DNA of 14,227 bases, from contig JAZNNW010000119.1 of NCBI GenBank assembly GCA_045580485.1, positions 1 to 14,227 of the forward strand. The letters are read 5' to 3'. Position 1 is the first letter of the stretch; each line of letters starts with the position of its first letter. Source of the stretch: Avoscillospira sp045580485. Its GTDB lineage: Bacteria > Bacillota > Clostridia > Oscillospirales > Oscillospiraceae. The notes beneath the pieces were generated by a model that was not told where the DNA came from, did no database searches, and saw only the letters and a program-made list of their open reading frames with translations. The translations under genes and the position numbers were made by a program. Positions 7,332 to 12,865 of the stretch are shown here, in pieces.

Positions 7332-7337
7332 GCCGTG
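7322..7337 (+). promoter_or_regulatory. Ribosome site and GTG start of the GDPD gene
   Basis: GGAGG (7322-7326) lies inside the last codons of the amidohydrolase gene, 8 bp before GTG (7335-7337). The GTG begins exactly at the family's N-terminal strand (x-INYAHRGAS), which supports it as the start. Confidence 0.75.
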
Positions 7338-8036
7338 ATCAACTATGCCCACAGAGGTGCCAGCGAATATGCACCGGAGAATACGCTGTCTTCCTTTTAC
7401 CTTGGCTTGCTGCAAGGTGCCAACGGCATTGAGACCGATGTCCAGCTGACCAAAGACGGTGTACCCGTCCTCTTTCACGACGATACGGTGGACCGGGTCT
7501 CCGACGGTCACGGCAAGCTCTCCGATCACACCCTGGAAGAACTGAAAAAGCTCAAAATCTACGGAAACTGTACCACAGGCTTTTATGACCGGATCGTCAC
7601 CCTCCGGGAATTTCTGGAAAAATTTGCCCAATACGACATTCATTTTGCCATGGAGCTGAAAGGCGCAGGCGTAGAGGCCGTGACCCTTTCCATAATGCAG
7701 GAATTTGGTCTGCTGGAGAAAACCACCTTTACCAGTTTCCAATTTGACTATATCAAAAAAATCAAAGAAATGGATTCCACTGCCCGAGTGGGCTGGCTGG
7801 TGGAAAGGGCAGACGGGGAAACCGTGAAAAAGCTGCTGTCCATCGGCGGCGAGGAAATCGCCCCGGAAGCAGCCCTCATCACCCCGGAAACCATGAAAGC
7901 ATGGCGGGATGCCGGTCTCGGTGTCCGGGCATGGGGTGTCAGCAATGTTTCTGTGATGAAGAAAATGTGCCAGCTGGGTGTGGACGGCATGACCGTCAAC
8001 TTTCCCGACCGGCTGTTCCAGTATCTGAGCCGATGA
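7335..8036 (+). CDS. Glycerophosphodiester phosphodiesterase (GDPD, UgpQ-like)
   Basis: Predicted 233-residue single-domain GDPD enzyme, which hydrolyses glycerophosphodiesters (deacylated phospholipid headgroups, possibly glycerol-phosphate polymers) to glycerol 3-phosphate and an alcohol. The full family signature is present: HRGAS-x3-APENT at the N-terminus (His6), Glu33 and Asp35 in GIETDV (metal ligands), HDDTVDR (His48, general acid/base), MELKG (Glu107), and a C-terminal 'RAWGVS...GVDGMTVNFPD' strand that closes the TIM barrel. No signal peptide or membrane segment is seen, so it is probably cytoplasmic. Translation starts at GTG, 3 bp after the amidohydrolase stop, and its TGA overlaps the next ATG by 4 bp (8033-8036). 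The length is normal for bacterial UgpQ-type enzymes. Confidence 0.92.
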   Translation: MINYAHRGASEYAPENTLSSFYLGLLQGANGIETDVQLTKDGVPVLFHDDTVDRVSDGHGKLSDHTLEELKKLKIYGNCTTGFYDRIVTLREFLEKFAQYDIHFAMELKGAGVEAVTLSIMQEFGLLEKTTFTSFQFDYIKKIKEMDSTARVGWLVERADGETVKKLLSIGGEEIAPEAALITPETMKAWRDAGLGVRAWGVSNVSVMKKMCQLGVDGMTVNFPDRLFQYLSR

Positions 8037-8710
8037 AGCAGCAACGAATTTGGGAACTGGACGCCATCCGGGGTCTGTGCATCCTTCTGGTCATCGGGCT
8101 GCATCTGATGTTTGATCTGCAGCTGCCCCTGCTTCAGCACCCTGCCATGGTGATCTTCAATGCCGCCGTGGGCATCAGCTTTGTGGTACTCTCCGGTCTT
8201 TGCGTCACCCTGGGCAAACGGCCTGTCCGCCGAGGCTTACAAGTCTTTGGCTGTGCCATAGTCATTACCCTTGTCACATGGTTCATGGCGAAGCTGGGCT
8301 TCCTCCATCCGACCCTTATCATCCGCTTTGGTGTCCTGCACCTGCTTGGAATTTCCATGGTGCTCTGGCCCATGTTCCGAAAGCTGCCCACATGGCTTTT
8401 GGCAGTATTGGGGGCAAGCATCCTCGCCCTTGGCTATTGGTTCAAGACTGTGACCGTGACCGCCGGCTGGCTGTTCCCCCTGGGGCTCATGGCGCCGGGT
8501 TTCTCCTCGGGAGATTACTTCCCTCTTGCGCCTTTTCTGGGCTGGTTCCTTCTGGGCGCCGTTTTGGGACGGAAAATCTACCCGGAAAAACGCAGTCTTA
8601 TCCCAAAATTTTCCGAAAATTTCACCTTTTTTTCCTTTTTGGGACGCCATTCCCTGCTGCTTTACCTGCTCCATCAGCCGATCATTTACGGTATCCTTTT
8701 GTTGGTATAA
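8033..8710 (+). CDS. HGSNAT/DUF1624-type integral membrane acetyltransferase
   Basis: Predicted 225-residue polytopic membrane protein. It begins with RIWELDAIRGLCILLVIGLH, matching the start of the heparan-alpha-glucosaminide N-acetyltransferase catalytic domain (DUF1624): the D-x2-RG motif and a membrane-embedded His (His24). About seven hydrophobic segments are seen (roughly 13-29, 40-60, 70-88, 100-115, 120-137, 165-180, 205-224), with RFGVLHLLGI near 98-107 and SLLLYLLHQP near the C-terminus. In animals the homologue carries acetyl from cytosolic acetyl-CoA across the membrane to glucosamine; in bacteria the acceptor is generally unknown. The ATG at 8033 overlaps the GDPD stop (ATGA) and has no good ribosome site of its own, so translational coupling is likely. 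Last gene of the operon. Confidence 0.8.
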   Translation: MKQQRIWELDAIRGLCILLVIGLHLMFDLQLPLLQHPAMVIFNAAVGISFVVLSGLCVTLGKRPVRRGLQVFGCAIVITLVTWFMAKLGFLHPTLIIRFGVLHLLGISMVLWPMFRKLPTWLLAVLGASILALGYWFKTVTVTAGWLFPLGLMAPGFSSGDYFPLAPFLGWFLLGAVLGRKIYPEKRSLIPKFSENFTFFSFLGRHSLLLYLLHQPIIYGILLLV

Positions 8711-8742
8711 AAAAATGTCATCCTTTCGGATGACATTTTTTT
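8711..8742. terminator. Bidirectional terminator between the acetyltransferase gene and murA
   Basis: A 9-bp perfect stem, ATGTCATCC (8715-8723) with GGATGACAT (8728-8736), has a TTTC loop. A T-run follows (8737-8742) and an A-run precedes it, so it serves both convergent genes. Confidence 0.92.
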
Positions 8743-8750
8743 ATTTTCCA

Positions 8751-10046
8751 TTATCCAACCGCAGCTTTAACAGGCGAGGGATCGAGGCTCTCCACCCGCT
8801 TGATCCGGGCACCCAGAGCCGTCAGCTTGCCGATGATATCTTCATAGCCACGCTCCACATAGTGAGCATCCTCGATGACAGTCGTACCTTCGGCAGCCAG
8901 AGCAGCGATGATCATGGCAGCGCCGGCACGAAGATCGCAGGCGCGGACTTCACAGCCGTGAAGCTCTTTGACGCCGTCAATGACAGCGGCCTTGCCTTCC
9001 ACCTGCACATGAGCGCCCATGCGGTTCAGCTCCGCAGTGTAGCGGAAGCGGTTATCATAAATGCCCTCGGTGACGATGCTGGTGCCGTTGGCCATGGCCA
9101 TACACACAGCGATCTGGGGCTGCATATCCGTGGGGAAGCCGGGATAAGGCATGGTCTTCACATTGGCACGCTTGAGACGGCGGGTCTTTTCCAGACGGAT
9201 GCTGTCATCCTCTTCCTGAATGACCATGCCCATCTCACGGAGCTTTGCCGTGATGCAGTCCATGTGCTTGGGAATCACATTGCGGACCGTCACATCACCG
9301 CCGACCGCAGCCACAGCAGCCATATAGGTGCCGGCTTCAATCTGATCGGGGATGATGGAATAGCTGCCGCCACGGAGCTCCTTGACGCCCCGAACCTTAA
9401 TGACATCGGTACCGGCACCTCTGATGTTGGCACCCATGGCATTGAGGAAGTTGGCCAGATCCACGATATGAGGTTCCTTGGCACAGTTTTCAATGATGGT
9501 CATGCCGCTTGCCAGCGTGGCAGCCAGCAGAATGTTCATGGTGGCACCGACAGAGACGATATCCAGATACACATGACCGCCCTTGAGACCGCCTTCCGGG
9601 GCATCGCAGGTCACATAGCCGCCGCTCTGTTCCACTTCAGCGCCCATAGCTTCAAAGCCCTTGATGTGCTGATCGATGGGACGGACGCCGAAGTTGCAGC
9701 CGCCGGGCATGGCATTTCTGGCATGACCGAAGCGACCCAGCTGAGCGCCCAGCAGGTAATAGGAAGCACGGATGCGGCGTACCATATCGATGGGCGCCGT
9801 GGTGTTTCTGGCTCGGGTGCAATCCACCTCCAGGGTGTTGCGGCTGAGCCGTTTGACCTGTGCGCCCATGTCACTGAGAATTTCCAGCAGCAGACGCACA
9901 TCGGAAATATCGGGTACATTTTCGATATGGCACTTACCATTGACCAGCAGAGTTGCAGGCAAAATGGCCACAGCCGCATTCTTTGCGCCGGAGATGGTTA
10001 CCTCTCCCTGCAGCGGCTGACCGCCCTCGATGATATACTTAACCAA
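8751..10046 (-). CDS. murA: UDP-N-acetylglucosamine 1-carboxyvinyltransferase
   Basis: Predicted 431-residue MurA, the cytoplasmic enzyme that transfers enolpyruvate from PEP to UDP-GlcNAc in the first committed step of peptidoglycan synthesis. It is complete and of normal length (about 420-435). Visible landmarks are SGAKNAA with Lys22/Asn23 (substrate binding) and PGGCNFGVRPIDQHIKG, whose Cys117 corresponds to the catalytic, fosfomycin-reactive Cys115 of E. coli. FPTDMQPQ and the repeated inside-out barrel pattern of EPSP-synthase-like folds are also present. The start is TTG at 10046 with GAGGG (10058-10054) 7 nt upstream. The in-frame ATG at 10064 runs into TAG after four codons, so it cannot be used. 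Firmicutes often carry a second copy (MurZ); this window shows only one. It is a single-gene transcript between a divergent promoter region and a shared terminator. Confidence 0.97.
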   Translation of the reverse strand: MVKYIIEGGQPLQGEVTISGAKNAAVAILPATLLVNGKCHIENVPDISDVRLLLEILSDMGAQVKRLSRNTLEVDCTRARNTTAPIDMVRRIRASYYLLGAQLGRFGHARNAMPGGCNFGVRPIDQHIKGFEAMGAEVEQSGGYVTCDAPEGGLKGGHVYLDIVSVGATMNILLAATLASGMTIIENCAKEPHIVDLANFLNAMGANIRGAGTDVIKVRGVKELRGGSYSIIPDQIEAGTYMAAVAAVGGDVTVRNVIPKHMDCITAKLREMGMVIQEEDDSIRLEKTRRLKRANVKTMPYPGFPTDMQPQIAVCMAMANGTSIVTEGIYDNRFRYTAELNRMGAHVQVEGKAAVIDGVKELHGCEVRACDLRAGAAMIIAALAAEGTTVIEDAHYVERGYEDIIGKLTALGARIKRVESLDPSPVKAAVG

Positions 10047-10077
10047 AATCTATCCCTCATTCATCCTCAAATCCAAA

Positions 10078-10100
10078 TCATACTTTCATTAACAGTATGA
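10078..10100. repeat. Short inverted repeat in the murA leader
   Basis: TCATAC (10078-10083) and GTATGA (10095-10100) are separated by 11 bp, about 30-55 nt upstream of the murA start and inside its predicted leader. Six base pairs is short, and it may be chance. Confidence 0.3.
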
Positions 10101-10144
10101 CCGATTTTGACAGGAAATACGATTGCAATTATTTACCATGAGCA

Positions 10145-10173
10145 AGTATAGCACAAAACCGACCGGGTGTAAA
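10145..10173 (-). promoter_or_regulatory. Promoter of murA
   Basis: Read on the minus strand: TTTACA (10173-10168), 17 bp, TATACT (10150-10145). Both boxes match five of six consensus positions. The predicted transcript would carry a leader of about 90 nt before the TTG start. Confidence 0.78.
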
Positions 10174-10293
10174 GGGAAAGATGACAAAACGACTGCATTT
10201 CGGAAACAAAAATCGAAAAAATCGTGTCAACGGTTGTCATAAGAAGGCGGGATTTGCCGAATTTGCAAAGGTCTTTTCTTTTTGTAACGAATG

Positions 10294-10302
10294 TGATATA
10301 AT
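10294..10302 (+). promoter_or_regulatory. Extended -10 promoter of the DUF2207 gene
   Basis: A perfect TATAAT (10297-10302) is preceded by TGA (10294-10296), an extended -10. The -35 region at the right spacing is only T-rich (TTTTCT, 10274-10279). It lies about 55 bp before the ATG at 10358. Confidence 0.65.
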
Positions 10303-10357
10303 AAAATGTAATTTGGATATGAATGCCCTTTGGGGGCGTGACCATAGGAGGAATACC

Positions 10358-12196
10358 ATGAAACGAATTCTCGCAGCTGTGCTGCTTCTTTGCTGCCTGC
10401 TGCTGACCCTGCCCACGGCTCTGGCAGAGCCTGCGGAACCGGAAGAAGAAGTCCTCACAGAAGAACTGCCGGAGGAAGAGGAGGAAAAATCTTCCATCCG
10501 GGAGGCAGACGGTCCCAGACCTTTTAAGGACAGCGACTCCCTGCAGGTCTCTGACGGACCTGCGGAGGAAGAAGCCCCCGTGGAGGAAGTCGATCCTCTG
10601 GAGGGCATGACTGCTTTCCGGCGGGTGGAGATCACCGCCATTGTCAACGAACGGGGCGAAGCTCTCGTGACCCAGACCATCAACATGAATGTTTCCGGAA
10701 TTCTGGAAGACATCACCTTTGCTTTCCCCGGCAACGCCCGTGACCGGGAAGTGGTGGGCTGGCGCACCAAGTCCTCGTCAGAGGACGGTCTGCGGTATCT
10801 GACTGTACATAACAAAGCCGGTTTCTCCGGCGAGCACACCTTCACCCTGTCCTATTCCGTCAAGGATCTGGTCTCTGCCGGTGAGGAGAGCCAGAAGCTG
10901 GAGCTGCCCCTGCTGGTGCAGCAGAAGTACCCTGTGGGTCTCATTGCACTGGCAGTGAACCTGCCCAAGACCTTTGCCTCCATGCCCGTATTCTCCAGCG
11001 GCTACTACGGCGATCTGGTGGAAGACTACATGACCATCAGCACCTCCGCCACAGCCGTCACCGCAACGGTCAATGATATCCTGCAGGACAGCGACTCTCT
11101 GACCATGTCTCTGACCGTCCCCGAAGATTACTTCTCCGGTCGCTTCAGCACCGGCGGCGGCGGTTTGCTCCGGGTCTGTGCCATTGTCTTTGCCGCCCTT
11201 GCCCTGTTCTTCTGGTGGCGTGGCGTCAAGGGCGCTGCCATCCACGGCAATCCCCGTCCCCTGCCCCCCGACGGTGTCAACCCCGGCGATCTGCCCTATC
11301 TGCTGGCAGGAGGCAAGGCTGATTTCAATATGCTGGTGAGCCATTGGGCCACCCTGGGTTATCTTTCTTTCTATGTGAACAAGGCCGGTCATGTGGTGCT
11401 CCGCCGCCGGATGCTCATGGGCAATGAGCGGAGAAAATTCGAACAGCGGCTCTTTGACCTGCTCTTTGGAGAAGGCGATATCTGCGACGGTGCCAGCGTC
11501 CGCTACCAGAAGGTAGGCCGGAAGGCACAGGAGGTCATTCCCCGTTACTGGAACCGGCGGCTCTTCGACAAGTCCGGTATGTCCCCCTCTTTGGTGCGTG
11601 GGCTTGCCCACATCGCCTGCGGTTTTGCCACCGCTGCCGCCATGGATGCCGTAGCACCTGCCAAAGTCCACGGGCTGTTCATTCTCCTTGGTCTGGTGAC
11701 CGGCTGCGTGCTGAGTATGATCCTGCGGGGCGCTTTCGGCAGCTTCTATCTCAGCGACTGGGTCAAAACCGGTCTGGGTGCCGGCTGCGGACTGCTGATG
11801 CTGATTTTGGGCGGTCTGGGTGATGCCACGGTCATTATGGCGCCTGTGGTCCTTGTCTCTGCCTTCCTTGCATGGCGTACGGTACACGGCGGTCGCCCCA
11901 GTGCCTACGGACAGGAGGTCCTGAACCAGACTCTCGGGTTCCGCAAATTCCTGAAAACCGCCAACGAAACACATCTGCTGCAAATGCTCCAGCGTGATCC
12001 TCAGTATTTTTACAAAATGCTGCCTTATGCGCAGGCCATGGGTCTTGGCAACAGCTTTGTCAATGCCTTCCATGATGTCCGTCTGGAGACCTGCCAGTGG
12101 TATGAGTCCGCCAGAGGCGTGCCTGCCAATGCAGACGCCTTCTACGACCGGTATCTGGATGCACTGGATATGCTGAATATTTCCATTGAACGATAA
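10358..12196 (+). CDS. DUF2207-type predicted membrane protein with signal peptide
   Basis: Predicted 612-residue protein of the DUF2207 family, which has no established biochemical role. A signal peptide covers residues 1-23, with a likely cut after ALA. A strongly acidic, Glu/Pro-rich linker follows (24-80), then an extracytoplasmic beta-rich domain (85-262) including 'FTLSYSVKDLVSAG'. A glycine-rich GGGG precedes a membrane segment (about 270-289), followed by a soluble part with 'DLPYLLAGGKADFNMLVSHWATLGYLSF' spanning 311-338. Four hydrophobic segments lie at about 415-435, 438-457, 471-487 and 491-507. The C-terminal tail (525-612) has 'RDPQYFYKMLPYAQAMGL', a hallmark of the family. The ATG at 10358 has AGGAGG 6 bp upstream. 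The frame is open to 10181, but that extension would include the promoter and hide the signal peptide. The gene stands alone, divergent from murA. Confidence 0.85.
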   Translation: MKRILAAVLLLCCLLLTLPTALAEPAEPEEEVLTEELPEEEEEKSSIREADGPRPFKDSDSLQVSDGPAEEEAPVEEVDPLEGMTAFRRVEITAIVNERGEALVTQTINMNVSGILEDITFAFPGNARDREVVGWRTKSSSEDGLRYLTVHNKAGFSGEHTFTLSYSVKDLVSAGEESQKLELPLLVQQKYPVGLIALAVNLPKTFASMPVFSSGYYGDLVEDYMTISTSATAVTATVNDILQDSDSLTMSLTVPEDYFSGRFSTGGGGLLRVCAIVFAALALFFWWRGVKGAAIHGNPRPLPPDGVNPGDLPYLLAGGKADFNMLVSHWATLGYLSFYVNKAGHVVLRRRMLMGNERRKFEQRLFDLLFGEGDICDGASVRYQKVGRKAQEVIPRYWNRRLFDKSGMSPSLVRGLAHIACGFATAAAMDAVAPAKVHGLFILLGLVTGCVLSMILRGAFGSFYLSDWVKTGLGAGCGLLMLILGGLGDATVIMAPVVLVSAFLAWRTVHGGRPSAYGQEVLNQTLGFRKFLKTANETHLLQMLQRDPQYFYKMLPYAQAMGLGNSFVNAFHDVRLETCQWYESARGVPANADAFYDRYLDALDMLNISIER

Positions 12197-12208
12197 AGAA
12201 TTCTGTCT

Positions 12209-12257
12209 CTCCCTCAGTCAGCCTTGAGGCTGACAGCTCCCTCATCAGAGGGAGCCT
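12209..12257 (+). repeat. Double-hairpin dispersed repeat, copy 1
   Basis: Two adjacent hairpins. The first is GTCAGCCT (12217-12224) with AGGCTGAC (12227-12234), the second GCTCCCTC (12236-12243) with GAGGGAGC (12248-12255). The preceding CTCCCTC (12209-12215) could pair with the same GAGGGAG arm, giving an alternative fold that encloses the first hairpin. The same layout recurs at 12776-12821 in the same orientation. I recognise this CAGTCA-hairpin-CAGCTCCC-hairpin pattern as common in clostridial gut genomes; the family name and function are not known to me. Confidence 0.8.
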
Positions 12258-12266
12258 TGATGCATA

Positions 12267-12301
12267 CAAAAAACGACCTGTGAATCCACAGGTCGTTTTT
12301 T
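12267..12301. terminator. Bidirectional terminator between the DUF2207 and VOC genes
   Basis: A 10-bp perfect stem, ACGACCTGTG (12273-12282) with CACAGGTCGT (12287-12296), has an AATC loop. A run of A precedes it and a run of T follows. It sits just before the VOC gene stop (12306-12308). Confidence 0.92.
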
Positions 12302-12305
12302 ATTC

Positions 12306-12704
12306 TTACAGAATCTGACCGAATTCTACAGGCTCGTTGTTGGGACCCAGAACCTTGAAGAACCGGAAGCCTTTTTCCCAGAAGGGCAGGAACTGGATGT
12401 CCTCCGTCATGGGAGTCAGACCGGCAGCCTTGACGGCTTCAAAGGCAGCCTCCACATCATCCACATCCAGAGCCACATGGTCGATGGCACCGTCGAAGCC
12501 CTTGGCGCAAGGACCGGCTTTGCTCTCATAGGTCTCAATGACCATATTCTTCAGCTTCAGAAAGGCCACCTTGTCAGAGGGGATATCCTCCCGGCGGACC
12601 ACTTCAAAACCCAGTTTCTCATAAAAGGCAATGGTCTTTTCAATATCATTGGTAGGCAGACCCAGATGCTGAAAACCGTTGATATGGGCAGCAATAGCGT
12701 TCAT
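12306..12704 (-). CDS. VOC-superfamily (glyoxalase/bleomycin-resistance fold) protein
   Basis: Predicted 132-residue two-module VOC protein, similar in length to glyoxalase I (E. coli GloA is 135). The modules start at 'INGFQHLGLPTNDIEKTIAFYEKLGF' (residues 8-33) and 'AIDHVALDVDDVEAAFEAVK' (73-92). Four candidate metal ligands, His13, Glu57, His76 and Glu127, fall at positions close to the His5/Glu56/His74/Glu122 set of E. coli GloA. A metal-dependent lyase or related isomerase is therefore plausible, although VOC proteins vary widely in substrate. The ATG at 12704 has AAAGGAG 8 nt upstream. The frame is open to 12776 but that part contains the promoter. It is a single-gene transcript bracketed by two direct copies of a hairpin repeat. 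Confidence 0.88.
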   Translation of the reverse strand: MNAIAAHINGFQHLGLPTNDIEKTIAFYEKLGFEVVRREDIPSDKVAFLKLKNMVIETYESKAGPCAKGFDGAIDHVALDVDDVEAAFEAVKAAGLTPMTEDIQFLPFWEKGFRFFKVLGPNNEPVEFGQIL

Positions 12705-12735
12705 AGTCAGCACTCCTTTAATTTTTGATAATTCC

Positions 12736-12763
12736 ATTATAACGCAGAAAAAGAAAGAATCAA
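12736..12763 (-). promoter_or_regulatory. Promoter of the VOC gene
   Basis: Read on the minus strand: TTGATT (12763-12758), 16 bp, then a perfect TATAAT (12741-12736), about 30 bp upstream of the ATG at 12704. Confidence 0.78.
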
Positions 12764-12775
12764 GGTGTATTTCCA

Positions 12776-12821
12776 CCTCTCAGTCACGGCTGCGCCGTGC
12801 CAGCTCCCCTCAAGGGGAGCC
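12776..12821 (+). repeat. Double-hairpin dispersed repeat, copy 2
   Basis: Hairpins CACGGC (12785-12790) with GCCGTG (12794-12799), and GCTCCCCT (12803-12810) with AGGGGAGC (12813-12820). It has the same order and orientation as copy 1 and shares the flanking CTCAGTCA and CAGCTCCC segments. The first stem has a different sequence but still pairs. It lies between the VOC promoter and the pnp terminator. Confidence 0.8.
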
Positions 12822-12822
12822 T

Positions 12823-12855
12823 AAAAAAGAGGTCAGGCAAATGCCTGACCTCTTT
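12823..12855 (-). terminator. Rho-independent terminator of pnp
   Basis: A long stem of up to 14 bp, AAAGAGGTCAGGCA (12826-12839) with TGCCTGACCTCTTT (12842-12855), has a tiny loop. On the minus strand it ends in a run of T (complement of 12823-12828). It begins 10 bp after the pnp stop. Confidence 0.92.
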
Positions 12856-12865
12856 GCTGTTTCAA

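Larger units (their letters stand above)
10047..10357. other. Intergenic region between murA and the DUF2207 gene
   Basis: This 311-bp region between divergent genes holds the murA promoter, its leader with a weak inverted repeat, and the promoter and ribosome site of the DUF2207 gene. Between the two promoters (about 10174-10270) I see A-rich sequence without a convincing gene, hairpin or known riboswitch. Confidence 0.6.

Noticed and set aside
5934..7742. Two long minus-strand frames (5934-6959 and 6960-7742) opposite the amidohydrolase and GDPD genes
   Set aside because: The plus-strand genes carry full catalytic motifs; the opposite frames show only shadow composition and no start sites.
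8526..10100. Open frame of 524 codons on the plus strand opposite murA
   Set aside because: It starts inside the acetyltransferase gene, crosses the bidirectional terminator and mirrors murA; the composition is rich in His, Ala, Asp and Gly with no recognisable domain.
10107..10135. Plus-strand TTGACA (10107-10112) with a TATTTA 17 bp downstream
   Set aside because: The -10 is poor and it would fire into the murA promoter region with no gene before 10358; it may be chance in A/T-rich sequence.
10181..10357. N-terminal extension of the DUF2207 protein to an ATG at 10181
   Set aside because: It would contain the extended -10 promoter, lacks a ribosome site and would bury the signal peptide.
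10778..12073. Open frame of 431 codons on the minus strand opposite the DUF2207 gene
   Set aside because: It is antisense to a gene with signal peptide, promoter and ribosome site; no start signal and a His/Gln/Gly-rich composition.
12060..12269. Short minus-strand frame across repeat copy 1 and the end of the DUF2207 gene
   Set aside because: Such frames arise from the repeat's palindromes; no ribosome site, and it overlaps the real gene.
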